From Sarcophilus harrisii (taxonomy: Eukaryota > Chordata > Mammalia > Dasyuromorphia > Dasyuridae): a stretch of DNA of 64,000 nucleotides. The notes under the pieces are model-generated. The model ran no database searches. It saw only the letters and a list, made by a program, of their open reading frames with translations, and was not told where the DNA came from. Numbering within the stretch: position 1 is the first letter of the stretch; the number at the start of each line of letters is the position of its first letter. The stretch lies in assembly GCF_902635505.1 (NCBI RefSeq), contig NC_045427.1, positions 134,525,960 through 134,589,959 on the forward strand, given 5' to 3'. This document shows, piece by piece, positions 36,202 to 48,078 of this stretch. The translations under genes were made by a program, and so were the position numbers.

Positions 36202-36484
36202 GAGTTTGCCCATTTAAAGTGTAGTTTATATTTATAACAAGCCCTTGATAGATAGAAGAACTCTTTAAAGTTCCATTTCCCTAGACTTTTTTTCCCCCAC
36301 AGGAAGAAAAATTGAGAATTATGAAGAATTTCATTATTTCATTTGTTCTAAGCTAATTTGGGGAGATTGTTCAATAAAATTCATAATCCTCTAAGAAACC
36401 AAAAGTTACTTGCTTTAACCAAAACAATCTCCTAAATAAACCCTTTGTATTCTCAAATCAAACTTTACCCAACTTAATAACTCT

Positions 36485-37865
36485 TTCTTCTCACTATTTG
36501 ACAAAGACTACTGGGAAAACTGGAAACTAGTATAGCAGAAACTAGGCATTGACCCACACCTAACACCATATACCAAGACAAGGTCAAAATGGGTTCATGA
36601 TATAGACATGGAATGATATAAGCAAATTAGAAGAACATAGGATAGTTTGCCTCTCAGATCTGTGGAGGAGGAAGAAATCTGTGGCCAAAGAAGTACTGGA
36701 GATCATTATTGATCACAAAATAGATAATTTTGATTATATTATGTTAAAAAGTTTTTGTACAAACAAAACTAATGCAGAGAAGATTAGAAGGAAAGCAATA
36801 AACTGGGAAAAAATTTTTATATCCAAGGAGTCTAATAAAGGCTTCATTTCTAAAACATATAGAGAATTGACTCAAATTTATAAGAATTCAAGCCATTCTT
36901 CAATTGATAAATGGTCAAAGGATAAGAACATACAATTTTCAGATGAAGAAATTGAAACCATTTCTAGTTATATATACTATTGATCAGGGAAATGCAAATT
37001 AAGATAACTCTGAGATACCACTAGATATCTCTCAGATTGACTAAGATGACAAGAAAAGATAATGAGGAATGTAGCAGGGGATGTGGGAAACCTGGGACAC
37101 TAATACATTGTTGGTGGAATTGTGAACTGATCCAACCATTCTGGAGAACAATTTGGAACTATGCCCAAAGGGCTATAAAACTGTGCATACTCTTTGACCC
37201 AGCAGTGTTACTCCTGGGCTTATATCCCAAAGAGATCTTAAATGAGGAAAAGGGACCCACATGTGCAAAAATATTTGTGGTAGCTCTTTTTATAACTGAA
37301 TGGATGAATGGCTGAATAAGTTATAGTATATGAATGTTATGAAATATTATTGTTCTATAAGAAATGACCAGCAGGATGATTTCAGAGAGGCCTGAAGAGA
37401 CTTACATGAACTTATGCTGAGTGAAATGAATGGAACCAGAAGATCATTGTGCACTGCAATATCAATTCTGATGGACGTGGCTCTTTCCAACAATGGCTTA
37501 AGGCCAGTTTCAGTGATCTTGTGATGAAGAGAACCATCTATACCCAGAGAGAGTACTGTGGGAACTGGATGTAGTTCACAATATAGCATTTTCACTCTTT
37601 TTGCTATTGTTTGCTTGCATTTTATGTTCGTTCTCATTTTTTTCCGATTTGATTTAATTTTTCTTATGTAGCAAGATAATTATATAAATATGTATGACTA
37701 TATTGGATTTAACACATATTTTTACCATGTTTAACATGTATTGGACTACTTGTCATTTTGGGGAGGGGATGGGGGAAAGGGGAAAATTGGAACACAAAGT
37801 TTTACAAGGGTTAATGTCAAAGAATTATCCAGACATGTGTTTGAAAAATTAAAAGTTTTAATAAA
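36485..37865 (+). mobile_element. LINE-1, ORF2 C-terminal part and 3' UTR
   Basis: Includes a 100-codon stretch at 36681-36983 (KINRKAINWEKIF-like region of ORF2) and a 92-codon stretch at 37037-37315 with LIHCWWNCELIQPFWRTIWN. Then comes the 3' UTR with its G-rich patch near 37765 and the tail AAAAGTTTTAATAAAG. 5'-truncated and broken in ORF2. It lies between the arms of the inverted repeat. Confidence 0.92.
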
Positions 37866-37874
37866 GAAAAGAAA

Positions 37875-37990
37875 AAAGAGCCAAGTCTGTCACAGTTGAC
37901 CATCACATAGTCTTGCTGTTGCTGTGTACAGTGTTCTTTTGATTCTGTTCATCTTACTTGGCATCAGTTCATGTAAGTCTTTCCTGGTAA
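37875..37990 (-). mobile_element. LINE-1 3' UTR fragment
   Basis: GTCACAGTTGACCATCACATAGTCTTGCTGTTGC ... CATCAGTTCATGTAAGTCTTTCC is the reverse L1 3' UTR, placed tail to tail with the preceding plus-strand L1. Confidence 0.8.
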
Positions 37991-39105
37991 AGCAGAGTTT
38001 CTTAAAACCTTGTGTGTATGTGTGTTGGCTCATCTCAAGATAATGCTTTTTAATCCATAAAATGCATAAGAATATGAAAGAAAAGAGATCAATTATATTT
38101 AGATAGTTACTAGATTTGTTAAAAAATTGTATCCCACATTAAAAAAAATATTTCTTTAGTCATCAGGAAGAGGAAGTCCACCCTGGTTCCAATGTGAATC
38201 ATGTAGGATGCTTTGATCCTCTTTTGCTTGACTCCATCTCTCCTGGGGGTATCAGGAGTGGCACTTCTTATAGAACTTCTGAGAGAATTGGACTAAATTC
38301 CCCAGATAACCTACCTTTTGGCTTTTACCATCTGAAAGGTTCCCCCACTGAAGACTCTGGAGATCTTCCAACCCCCTCCCCCACTTTGATTATGGATCTA
38401 ATGTGAGGCAATCTTCTAATCACCTGACTTCTATCTATATAGATCTTTTCTTATAGCTAACACAGTAACATTCAGGGATTCATTTTGGCAAATTCTTCAA
38501 TACTTCCAATTCTTAATCTCTGAGCTTAACTTCTAGCTTCCTAAAACCAATGAGGACTTAAAGATCTTTTATAAGTGAATATTCAGCAAAATTTACATCT
38601 ACTTCCCTTGAAAACTTCCTAAAAATTTAGTTTTGATTATCAATAACTGACTTAGTCCTAAGAATGTAAGTGACGATAACCTCATTCATTAAATGAAAGA
38701 GAGACTTCTTTCTTCACCTCTTTAAAATTAAAATGTGCTTCTTCTCTGAAGAGGTTGGAATTGTTTCCACAAAGGTCACATGACAATTTACCATTGATGT
38801 CAGATTTAGCCCAAATTATTGCTCCTTCAAGATGTTTCAGAGGATTGAAATGAGGAATCACTCCCCCAAGCCCTACCAATCACGGACTGGTCATAGAGTC
38901 TTCAAGTAGATGGGGGTCATGGTCCTCTTCAAGAATGAAGGATAAACAACAATCCTCTGTGAGCCACTGAAATTATTTTCCCCTCAATTAGTTTGATATT
39001 TTTTCTACTGATGACAAAAATTATTTAATTACTCCTTGATAAAATAATTTAAAGGTTAAAAAAATCTATTTTAACCCTGTCAAAAAGAAACTTTAAAATT
39101 AATCT
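37991..39105. other. Intergenic DNA with an unclassified repeat
   Basis: No gene seen. A segment near 38910-38950 (GGGGTCATGGTCCTCTTCAAGAATGAAGGATAAACAAC) resembles a motif I have seen repeatedly in marsupial DNA, so 38680-38955 may be an interspersed repeat of unknown class. Confidence 0.4.
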
Positions 39106-39236
39106 AATTGGCAAATTAGACCAAAGAAGATTACATTTTTTAATTGATAAAATTCTAAAAGCATTAACATTATTAGGAAACGGAAGAATTATCTTAGTTT
39201 GATAGCAGGACTCAACTATAAGACAGAGGAAACAAG
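39106..39236 (-). repeat. Right arm of the 131-bp inverted repeat
   Basis: Starts AATTGGCAAATTAGACC and ends AGACAGAGGAAACAAG; reverse complement of 36071-36201 with one mismatch. The arms are separated by 2904 bp holding L1 sequence. No target-site duplication is seen outside either arm. Confidence 0.97.
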
Positions 39237-39698
39237 GCTAGATGGCTAAAAATGAGGAATTAGCAATTCTACTGCTGAATCTTCCTAGTCTAAGGAAAAT
39301 AAAAGTAAAGAAAATGGAGGGAAAGATGGGGAAAAAAACAGTATCCTGTGTACAAAAAGCTAGTATAGCCATGTAACTTTAATAAAAATAGTATTTGAGT
39401 GCTCCAGATTAGTCACAAATTTAAATAGTTCCTCTTAGTCCAATTGGGGACTCTTCTTAAAGAAATTGAATTTAGGATAAATCTTGACAGACTTACCAGT
39501 CTTGAAGAGATGTACCGCGGGTTCAGAGAATTTGGATGCACATAGTGAGGGGAATCCTACTTCCCAGAACCAGTGTCTGTAGAGGAGCCATTGGTGAAAA
39601 TTCATCCTAATGTATGCTTCCTTTTAGGGTCCTTTGCTGGAGCTGGTCTAAAAAGACTGAAATCCACACATCACTGTCCCATCTCAGGGAACCAATAA
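39237..39698. other. Intergenic DNA next to an LTR
   Basis: No gene recognised. It could include leader sequence of the element whose LTR starts at 39699, but I see no clear primer-binding site. Confidence 0.35.
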
Positions 39699-40308
39699 TG
39701 TGGGGATTTAAATTGTCCAATAACGATAAAAGAGACTGAGGTAGATCCCTGCGCCAATGGCATTTTATTAAAAGAATTAATGGTGCTTTCTAACGAAATG
39801 GACTTCAAATCTTTCTCATGATGCCCCTTTTTTTTTTTCAGGGCCTTATTTTTATAAAGTTTGATGCCAAATTGGATATCTGGACACTCTAAAGAAGCTA
39901 TACAAAATACAGAAATCCTATTGGTTGATAGGTTCAAAAATTTTGCTTTGAGATCCAAAAAATGATGCATCAGCTAGAAATGGTATGTCAGCAGGGATAT
40001 CTTGGATTGGGTGAAGCATGAATCATTTACATTACATCATAAGATGGTCACCTGCTTATGTTTGACAAGAGAAAGTGGTCCAGAAGTACAAAAATAAGTT
40101 GGGAGATTTTCCATGTAATTGAGATACCTCTGCCATGCTGGGCTTGGTCACCATAACAAGAAAAAATAAGAGTGGAGGAGAGCCTTTAGCTAACTATCAG
40201 ATAAGAGAACTTAAAATTGGCAACACACAGCTCTGGGACCTAAGAACTTATAATCACTATCTCTATGGAATTATAACTGATAGAGCTCCAAATGAATTAT
40301 TTCTCACA
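39699..40308 (-). mobile_element. Solo LTR of an endogenous retrovirus-like family (copy A)
   Basis: About 610 bp. Read on the minus strand it opens TGTGAGAAATAATT and closes CCCCACA, with a TTTTAATAAAAT poly(A)-signal region about 70 bp before the end. Flanks AATAA and AATAT form a near-matching 5-bp duplication. It aligns along its length with copy B. Heavily diverged, so old; no internal coding part is attached. Fossil. Confidence 0.75.
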
Positions 40309-41243
40309 AATATTTGGCACCTTTGTAAATCATAAAGTACTATAATAAATTTGAGCTGTCATATTTCCTGCCACTATCAGTGGCAATTAAATGTCAATTG
40401 TTTTAAATTCATATAGGAAAAACTAAGAGAATAAAGAATGACTATTTCCCAGATCATGACATGTAATTTTAATATACAATCCACTGAGTTAGTTCTCCCT
40501 CTCTCTTTGTATACCTATATGTATGTGTGTATCTTCATTAGGCAGGATAGGCATTACAAATAATGAACTGGCCCCAGGATTGAATAGAAGAAAGTAATCT
40601 GCATTGTGCTTGAGAAACTGTCCATCATTCTCAATGATCCCAAGATGTTCTCTAAAACAAAAATTAATCTTTTTAAAACACCACTATTTTCCAGAGATTT
40701 TAAATAGGGGAAAACTATAAAATGCTGCAATCTCCAAAGAATTATAGTTTCAAGTTACCCAAAGAACAATGAATAGGTGAGTACTAAGCATAACTAGATT
40801 GTAGTATATTATCAAATATAACTTGCACACAAGGAGAGGCATAAAATACATCATTCTCGAGATGTCATATTAGCAAAAATGAGGAATCACCAAAGGCTAG
40901 TCGACTTATTACATCAGCAGCACCTAACATTAAGTAACTTACTGGAAGGCCCCCTATTGCACTGGGTAGATTTCTTACAGAGTATATAAATGGATATAAG
41001 TATAGATAGGTTGTGATTTGCACCACTGGAAAGAGTGTCTACGTATTGAAGTATTATCTGCCCTGATTTTTGACATCTAGGATGCTTTCTTGCCTTTCTC
41101 GATGCCTATGGTACATCACCCTTTCAGATACCCTTTGCCATCACCCTCAGTATCTGGATGACTTTTCTAATGCCAAAACTCAAAGTTCCTTAACTTCCTT
41201 GTTTTCTATGACCTTCATTGTCTACTCTACTTCAACTATTTAA
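40309..41243. other. Intergenic DNA between two LTRs
   Basis: 935 bp without primer-binding site, polypurine tract or coding similarity, so it is not the interior of a provirus. Nothing else recognised. Confidence 0.5.
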
Positions 41244-41977
41244 TGTGTGACCCAAAATTGTCCAATACAAAAAAAAAAAAACAAAAAAAAAACTGAGGAA
41301 GAACTCCAAGCCAATAACACTTTATTAAAGAGTCCATGACCCCCTCTAATGAAGTGGACTTCAAACCTTATGATCTGAGATGCTCTCTGCCTTTAGTTTC
41401 ATAGTGTCTGATACCTTTATGTTACCGAAGAGTCACTGTGTAAAATGCAGAATCTCATTGGTTGATAGATCTTGACCCTGATCCTCCAGGAGCATTTACA
41501 CAAAACACAGAATTCCATTGTTTGACAAATGATCTGATGAGCAGACCTTGACAGACCTATCTTGATCTTTCAGGAAGTCTCATTGAGCAGACAAGCAGAC
41601 CTATGGGCTGGATTGAAAAACATAAATCAAACTTCTGATAGAAATTCATCTCATGGGCTGATAGAAAAGCAGCTACAAGCTCACAAACAGGATTACTTAT
41701 CCTGTATCACATAAGCCAAATGCTTATGACCTTTTCCCCATGTTGGGTGACAGATGGGCAAAAATGGTTGGGGGATTTTCCATTATCATCAAGTCACCTC
41801 TTCCACTCTGGGGTTGGTCACTATAATAAGGCAAAATCAAGGGTGGAGGGCCTCTAGTTAGCTTCCTATGATTAAACAAGTGAACTTAAAATCTGCAGTT
41901 CACTGCTCTGGGGCCTAATATACAAGACATAATTATCATCTCTATGGAATCAGGGGTCTAATAAATTATCTATCACA
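41244..41977 (-). mobile_element. Solo LTR of the same family (copy B)
   Basis: About 734 bp. Minus-strand start TGTGATAGATAATT, end TTTGGGTCACACA, poly(A)-signal region CTTTAATAAAGTG. It shares blocks with copy A (CATTGGTTGATAG, GCTCTGGGGCCTA versus GCTCTGGGACCTA, CTCTATGGAAT). The two copies differ greatly, so they are separate old insertions or subfamilies. Fossil. Confidence 0.75.
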
Positions 41978-42079
41978 CTTAGACTCACCATCACTTGAAA
42001 CTACTCCATTTCCAAGATCTCAAACTCTGACATTCCTCTGTCAGTCTAATGAGTATGAAGTAAAACCTAGAAATTGTTA

Positions 42080-42540
42080 TAAATTACATTCCTCTTGTTA
42101 TTAATATGGAACATTTTTCCCATGGCTTTTATAATTTGATTTTTTTCTTTAAGAATTATTTTAAACCATTTATCTATTGAGTAACAGCTCTTGTTCTCCA
42201 ATATGATTTTTAAATATATCTTAGATATCAGAATTTTATCAGAAAAATTTGCTGCAAAGAATTTCCTTAGTTCATTATTTCCCTTCTAATTTTAACTACA
42301 TTGATTTTGCTTGTGTAAAAGCTTCTCAGTTTAATGTAATAAAAATTGTATATTTTATTTTCTGACATCTTTACTATCCCTGGTTTGGCTATGAGATTTT
42401 CCTCCTAATCATAGCTTTAAAAGTTATCTCCTTTCTTGCTCCAGTTTTTTATGATCTGACCTTTTATATCTAGGATATGTGTTATTCTGGCACTTATTTT
42501 GGTATTTGGTATTAGTTATTTTTTCTATAACTAGGCAAAG
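42080..42540 (-). mobile_element. LINE-1 ORF2 fragment
   Basis: On the minus strand, text such as TACACAAGCAAAATCAATG and AAAATTAGAAGGGAAATAATG, with a reading like KIRREIMN, corresponds to the ORF2 C-terminal third just before the part kept in the other copies. No 3' UTR is attached. Confidence 0.7.
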
Positions 42541-43401
42541 CATTATACTGGAAGTTGGAGATGGAAACCTAAAATGCTGAAATACGGAATAAGAATTTGC
42601 TGAATGTGTGCTAGTTTTATTTCCAAGAAGAAACTGTGTCCCAAGGACTTATCATTCTCATGTTTCTTCCTTATTTCCTAGCACAGGACTGAACAGACTC
42701 TAAATCCCCTTAAATACTTCAGAATTTATTCAGAAAAGAGTGGTTTATGGAAAAGGGTTTCTTCTGCTTTAAGACCTGCAACCAGTAGGTTGATTGGACC
42801 TAACAAGCTTCATAAGAACCATCTGTGGCTACCCTGCCCCATGATAAAAGGAAAATGAAGTAGGGGTGAGCATAGAGGCAGTGTAGTTGAGGAAGCAAGG
42901 GCAGAAACACAAGGCAGAATGGAATGACTAGGGGTTAAGGAAGACCAGAAGGCTGGGACTGCAAAGGTGAGGTCAGACAAATAAGAGCTAAAGCTACTTC
43001 CTGATCCTTGGTTTTTTTTTTTTTTTTTTTTACCTATAAATTTCATAAAGCCCCAGGAGTTGGGCATGATGGTTCCTATGAGAGGAAAGGTGACCTATGA
43101 ACATTAAAGCCTCATAGTTTAGGATTCAACTTGACTTGACTCGACTCATTCATTCATTCATTACTCCTTGTGCCCCATACCTTAGGTTTTTGGGGGACTA
43201 CAAAAGATACCCAAGAAGTTTATGTGAAGATAGAAGGTCTACACCGGTAACAAATAGTTATATGACAAAGCAAGGTGGATAATTGGTTGAAGGAGGGGCA
43301 TAAATGGAGGCTAGAGTAACTGGAGTTCAGAAGTCTGGAAGATCCCTGGGGGCTAAGATTGTCTGGACAACCCTTATCTGTCTCCCCTCCTCTTCTCACA
43401 G

Positions 43402-46262
43402 CCTAAGGTGCCTTTAAAACTCCCTCCTCAAGCATCATGCCTTTAACCAGAGTCAGAAGTAAGGCTGAAAAGTCCTTGGCCCTGCTCTGGGGTAAGTAAA
43501 GTGGAATTCTTTTTCTGGAAGAGTCAAGGATTTGGATGGTATTCCTAATATAGATATTGAACTCTTCTTCCCTTTCTCTTGTTATTTCCCTCTCTACTCT
43601 GTCTTAATAGAAAGCCTTCTCTAGCAAGAATTGTTGATTGATGGCTAGAGTTCCATCTTTGCTAACCTAAAATGCTAGAGAAGAAGGCATGGGGGAGGGC
43701 AGAGAAAAGGGGAAAGTATTCTTCAAAGCCATCCTTTCACAGTCTCTCCTTCTTCTTCAGGCTGTGAGTTGAACTGGAGTAATCGCTCATATACCTTTGA
43801 CCCCTTGGAAAATGGGAATGGTGATCATAAATTGATGCTGCACCTGGTGAGTGAACCCTTAGGCAGACAACTAAATTTGACTAAGAAGTAAGAGGAGAGA
43901 GTTGTCCTTATGCTAGGGAAAAGTGAGGAAAGAGAAGAATGAGGAAGAATTCTAAATAGGAAAAAAAAAAAGTGTTCCTGAGACTCATTTAGGAGGATGC
44001 CCTGGGCAGTGGTTGATAGCTAAGAGGAAACTTGAGTTTGCTTCCATACTCCCTTGCAGATCTGCCTAGGAGAGAAGAGCAATGATGATGTGACCATAGT
44101 GGAGATCATATCACCTCCTAATGAAGATGGCAAACAGAGACCACCGGTTCCCATTGCCACATTGAAGCCCTCAGTCCTGCCCATGGTAAGCTACCCCATG
44201 ACCCATTAACTGAGGGTGAGAGATGAGTAAGGACTGAGACAAGTTGCTTTCTCTGAACTTCCACTCTTAGAAATTTATACTTTTCTGTCAAATATTGCCA
44301 ATCTCTTTAAAATGCAAGCTTTGAAGATTAGAAAATAAACAGAAAGTTGGAAAGAAATTTTTACAACTAATGTTTCTGATAAAATATATAGACAACTGAT
44401 TTAAGTTTTTAATAATACAAGTCATTCCCCAATTGAGAAGTGGTCAAAGGACATAAACAATTTTCAGATTTCGGATGAAGAAATTAAAACCATTTCTAGG
44501 CATATGAAAAATGTTCTAAATCATTATTGATTAGAGAATGCAAATTAATACAACTCTGAGTAACCATTTCATATCTTTCAGATTGGCTAAGATAATAAAT
44601 ATAAAGATAAATCTTGGAAGGATGTAGGAAAACTAGGACACTAATACATTGTTGGTAGAGTTGTGAACTGATCCAACCATTCTGGAGAGGAATTTGGAAC
44701 TATGCCCAAAGGGCAATAAAGCTGTCCATACTCTTTAATCCAGCCATGTCTCTACTGGGCCTGTATCCCAAAGAGATCTTAAAGGAGGAAAAGGGACTCA
44801 CATGTGCAAAAATGTTTGTGGCAGCCCTCTTTGTAGTGGCAAGAAATTGGAAATTGAATGGATGTCCATCAGCTGGGGAATGGCTGAATGAGTTATGGTA
44901 TATGAATGTAATGGAATATTATTGTTCTATAAGAAATGATGAGCAGTTTGATTTCAGAAAAGCCTGGAATGACTTACATGACCCATGCTGAGTGAAGTAA
45001 GCAGAACCAAGCAAACATTGTACACAGTAACAATAAAAATTGTGTAGTGATCAAAGTGTGATGAACTTTGCTATTCTCAACAATATGATGATTCAAGGCA
45101 ATTTCGATAGATTTGGGATGGGAAATGCCATCCACATGAAGAGAGAGAACTATGGAGACTAAATATGGATAGAAGTATAGTATTTTCATGTTGTTGTTTG
45201 TTTGTTTTTTCTTTCTTATGTTTTTTTTTTACCTTTTGGTTTGATTTTTTTTTTTTTGCATATGACCAATATGGAAATATGTTTAAAAGAATTGCACATA
45301 TTTAACCTATATTAGATTGCTTTGTGTGTTGGAAAGGGGAGAGATAAGGGAGGGAAGAAGAAAAATTTGGAACACAAAGTCTTACAAAAATAAATGTTGA
45401 AAACTATCTTTACATATATTTGGAAAATAAAATACTATTGAAAATTAAATTCAAGGCTTCTGGGAGGGCAATACCTTCATTTATTCCTACCTTAGTATGA
45501 CTAAATATCCATACAGGTAATAAGAGGGATATTGGGTATTTTGAGAAAATAGAGAGGCTGAAGAGGATAAAGGAAAAGAGAAGAAGAAATAATTATTATT
45601 AAAATTACTCCTGACTTTCCTTTTGGCCCGAATATAGGATCATCTTAGTACAATGTTAAGCTTTCATGGCTATTTAGTAATAGTTCAAGTTTAAATAATA
45701 AAGTGAGCTATTCAAACTAAACAATTGTACTGACTTTTGGAGATACCCTGAAGTTTAAGATCAAACAACTTCTGCTTTTCTCCAAATCAACTTCTTAGCA
45801 AATCCAGGAGCTTCAGAGTAGTAGATAGGGACAGGAAACCTGAGAAATTCTGTTTCCTGGTTGTTTGCTTTTCAGGTCAACATTTCAGGAATGGAACTCA
45901 CTCCCCCCATTACTTTCCACCTTCGGTGTGGCTCAGGGCCAGTCTATATCAGTGGCCATGATCTTACTGGTAAGCCAGACGGGTAGAGTATAAAATTGCA
46001 ATGCTAGGTACGTAATAGGCAATGGCAATCTATTTTTTTCCTTTGTCCAAGGAACCAATTTGGTCTGGGATTCTAAGCTCTCTCCAATCTGACTCCATCC
46101 TGCCTTTCCAACTTTATCTCTAAACTGATTCTCTGAGTCCCAACTTCCCCAACATACCTTTTAAAATTTTGCCTACAAAGTCTTCATTCTTACTCTTTCT
46201 CCTTCCTGAAAAGCCCTTTTCCGTACGCCTTCCCTTCTCCTCCATATATCTAACATATAGAA

Positions 46263-46301
<39 letters not shown>

Positions 46302-48077
46302 CAGATATAAATAGATATGCAGATACACACACAGCCTTTCTCCAGGAAACTTTCCCTAACTTCCCTCTCTCAAAAAGCTATCTCACATAACAAAGAAACT
46401 TGAAAAGAAAAAAAGGAAGGCATGGGGGAGATATGGAATTAGCAAAATTTATCAGTACATAAAAAAAATCACAACATAGGCAATATTCCATACTGATAGA
46501 ACTCCATACATATTAGCAAAGGTCTGGAGAGAGGCAGCTTTTTATGTCTCTTCTTTGAGTGCAACACTGTTCTTTGTAATTTTTATAATATTCATTTTCA
46601 ATTGTTTTGTGGTATTGTTCCCCCATTTATGTTATGATAGTCATTGTATATAATGTTTTCTTGGTTTTGCCAAATTCATTCAAGTCTTTCCAGGCTAACT
46701 CGTTGATTTTTAACACTGAGGAAAAAGAAAGGGTTTTAGGAATACAGATTCTTATGTTTCCATTTCTGCAGTAAATTTAGACCAGTCCTGGAAGGAAGTA
46801 GAAGGGAATGAGGAAGACACAGAAGTGGTAGAGGACGAAGAGGACGAAGAAGAAGAAAATGATAATGATGACGACAATGATGATGATGATGATGATAATT
46901 ATGAAGAGGAGGAGGATGAGGAAGAAGAAGAAGAAGAAGAAGAGGAGGAGGAAGAGGAAGATTCTAATGAGATAGCCCTGGATGAGATTTCTCCATCTAA
47001 GCCAGGCAAACGACTAGCTTCCGACAGGAAGACTGGTGTTGCAAAGGTGAAAACAGAATAACTGTATAATGTCTGGATTAGGGAGCTTAAAAGAATAAGG
47101 GGAGGGACTCATCACTTCCATTTTATCTTATATGCAGTTTACCGGGCCAGTGGTCTCCTTGAATAAGATAGTGTGGAAAGAGCTTGAGCCAAAGGCAAAG
47201 TTCAACCTTTGGCTCCTCTGAATTCTACCTATGTGGCACTGAATAAGTCTATTAAAAAAATGTCACATCTATAGAGAATTAAGGAATTGTACTAGAACTT
47301 GAAGATCTCATCATGTTTCAAATTCCTTTCTATTTAAAGGCCTCATCATGTATTAGGGGAAAAAATGTTGGATTTGGGGTCAGAAAGATACAAGTTGCAA
47401 TACTACCTTTGACTCTGAGTAGCTTGAGGTGTAACCTCTTAGAGTCTCTGTTTCTTAATCTGTAAAATGAAAGAGGTGATCTAAAGGAAATTGAGAGTTC
47501 ATTCCAGCCCAACATTCTATAATCCATATCAAATAGGACCTTTGAGGATAAGGTGCTGCTAACCCAAAGTGGAAGGAAGAGAATATCTAGTCCATTGTTT
47601 TAGAGAGCTCTTGACTGATATATAGATATAGATATAGATATAGATATCTTGACTGATATAGTCCATCATGGGTACTATTGTTTTCTTTAACTGCAGAAAA
47701 AGAAGCTGGATGAAAAGGAGAGGTGAGTCTGAGGCAATTAAGAGGTGTTATATTCTAAGAGGGAATATTCTCCCTTACCTCCCCCACTCCTCCAAATTGT
47801 CACTTCTCCTTTCCCCCAAACTGTCCAAAATTCAATTCTTCCTGGCTGGCTTTGGGAGCCCCATTAGCCTGGTGTCAAAAGATACCAGTATAAGATGTCA
47901 TTCTCTCTTCTTAGAGCCTCATCCCTGAGGAGCCCTGAAATGAAGGTAAGAACCAAGGAAGAAGATGGCAGGGATTATATGAAGGTGGGGACCAATGATT
48001 TGGAGTGGAGAACGGAAAATTCTTTTTTCCTCCAATAGGCCAAAGACAAGAAGGCAAGGGCAAAATCCAAGAAATAA
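43402..48077 (+). CDS. NPM2: NPM2 (nucleoplasmin 2), complete coding region
   Basis: Oocyte/egg histone chaperone that stores H2A-H2B and remodels sperm chromatin; it forms pentamers of a beta-barrel core. Coding pieces: 43437-43491 (ATG at 43437; exon probably from 43402), 43761-43846, 44060-44185, 45876-45969, 46772-47046, 47697-47722, 47915-47945, 48039-48077, all GT-AG, totalling 732 nt (243 aa plus TAA). Core residues about 17-120 (LLWGCELNW, HKLMLHLICLGEKSND, GMELTPPITFHLRCGSGPVY) match the nucleoplasmin fold. Residues about 129-187 are a nearly continuous Asp/Glu tract. A bipartite nuclear signal follows (GKRLASDRK...AKKKKLDEK), then a basic tail KKARAKSKK. Recalled human NPM2 is 214 aa; the extra length is mostly the acidic tract. 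It sits just upstream of FGF17 as in human. An L1 lies in the intron between 44185 and 45876. Confidence 0.97.
44310..45447 (+). mobile_element. LINE-1 3' end inside an NPM2 intron
   Basis: Starts in the ORF2 C-terminal region, includes an 81-codon open stretch at 44746-44991 (GLYPKEILKEEKGLTCAKM...), then the 3' UTR and AAATAAAATACTATTGAAAAT. Sense orientation relative to NPM2; 5'-truncated. Confidence 0.92.
46263..46287. repeat. (AT)n microsatellite
   Basis: About 12 AT units followed by GTACACATACATACACAG, in an NPM2 intron. Confidence 0.9.
46400..46700 (-). mobile_element. Diverged L1-like 3' UTR
   Basis: Reverse-oriented pattern: ATCACAACATAGGCAATATTCC ... GTCATTGTATATAATGTTTTCTTGGTTTTGCC ... 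TTCATTCAAGTCTTTCCAGGC, parallel to the L1 3' UTRs at 33.1 and 34.3 kb but more diverged. In an NPM2 intron. Confidence 0.55.
46795..46974 (+). repeat. NPM2: (GAA/GAG/GAT)n coding trinucleotide tract
   Basis: Imperfect purine-rich triplet repeat coding the acidic tract of NPM2. It has a GAT/GAC-rich block (six consecutive Asp codons near 46882-46900) followed by 14 consecutive Glu codons. Likely length-variable. Confidence 0.93.
47355..47525 (+). mobile_element. MIR-like SINE
   Basis: TGGATTTGGGGTCAGAAAGATACAAG ... TTAGAGTCTCTGTTTCTTAATCTGTAAAATGAAAGAGG. In an NPM2 intron. Confidence 0.65.
47618..47649. repeat. (GATATA)n microsatellite
   Basis: ATATATAGATATAGATATAGATATAGATATC, about five units, in an NPM2 intron. 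Confidence 0.9.
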
Positions 48078-48078
48078 A
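48073..48078 (+). terminator. NPM2: AATAAA overlapping the NPM2 stop codon
   Basis: The last codons read AAG AAA TAA A, so the hexamer AATAAA includes the stop. A GT-rich stretch follows at about 48145-48185. If used, the 3' UTR would be only tens of bases. A GTAAGT at 48103-48108 suggests an alternative spliced 3' UTR instead. Confidence 0.35.

Noticed and set aside
36681-37315. Open frames that could look like host genes
   Set aside because: They are remnants of LINE-1 ORF2 followed by the L1 3' UTR.
36071-39236. Inverted repeat as terminal repeats of a DNA transposon
   Set aside because: No transposase trace, no target-site duplication outside the arms, and the spacer holds L1 pieces; not supported.
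39699-41977. The two LTRs as ends of one provirus
   Set aside because: Spacer of 935 bp has no primer-binding site, polypurine tract or coding trace, and the LTRs differ too much for one insertion.
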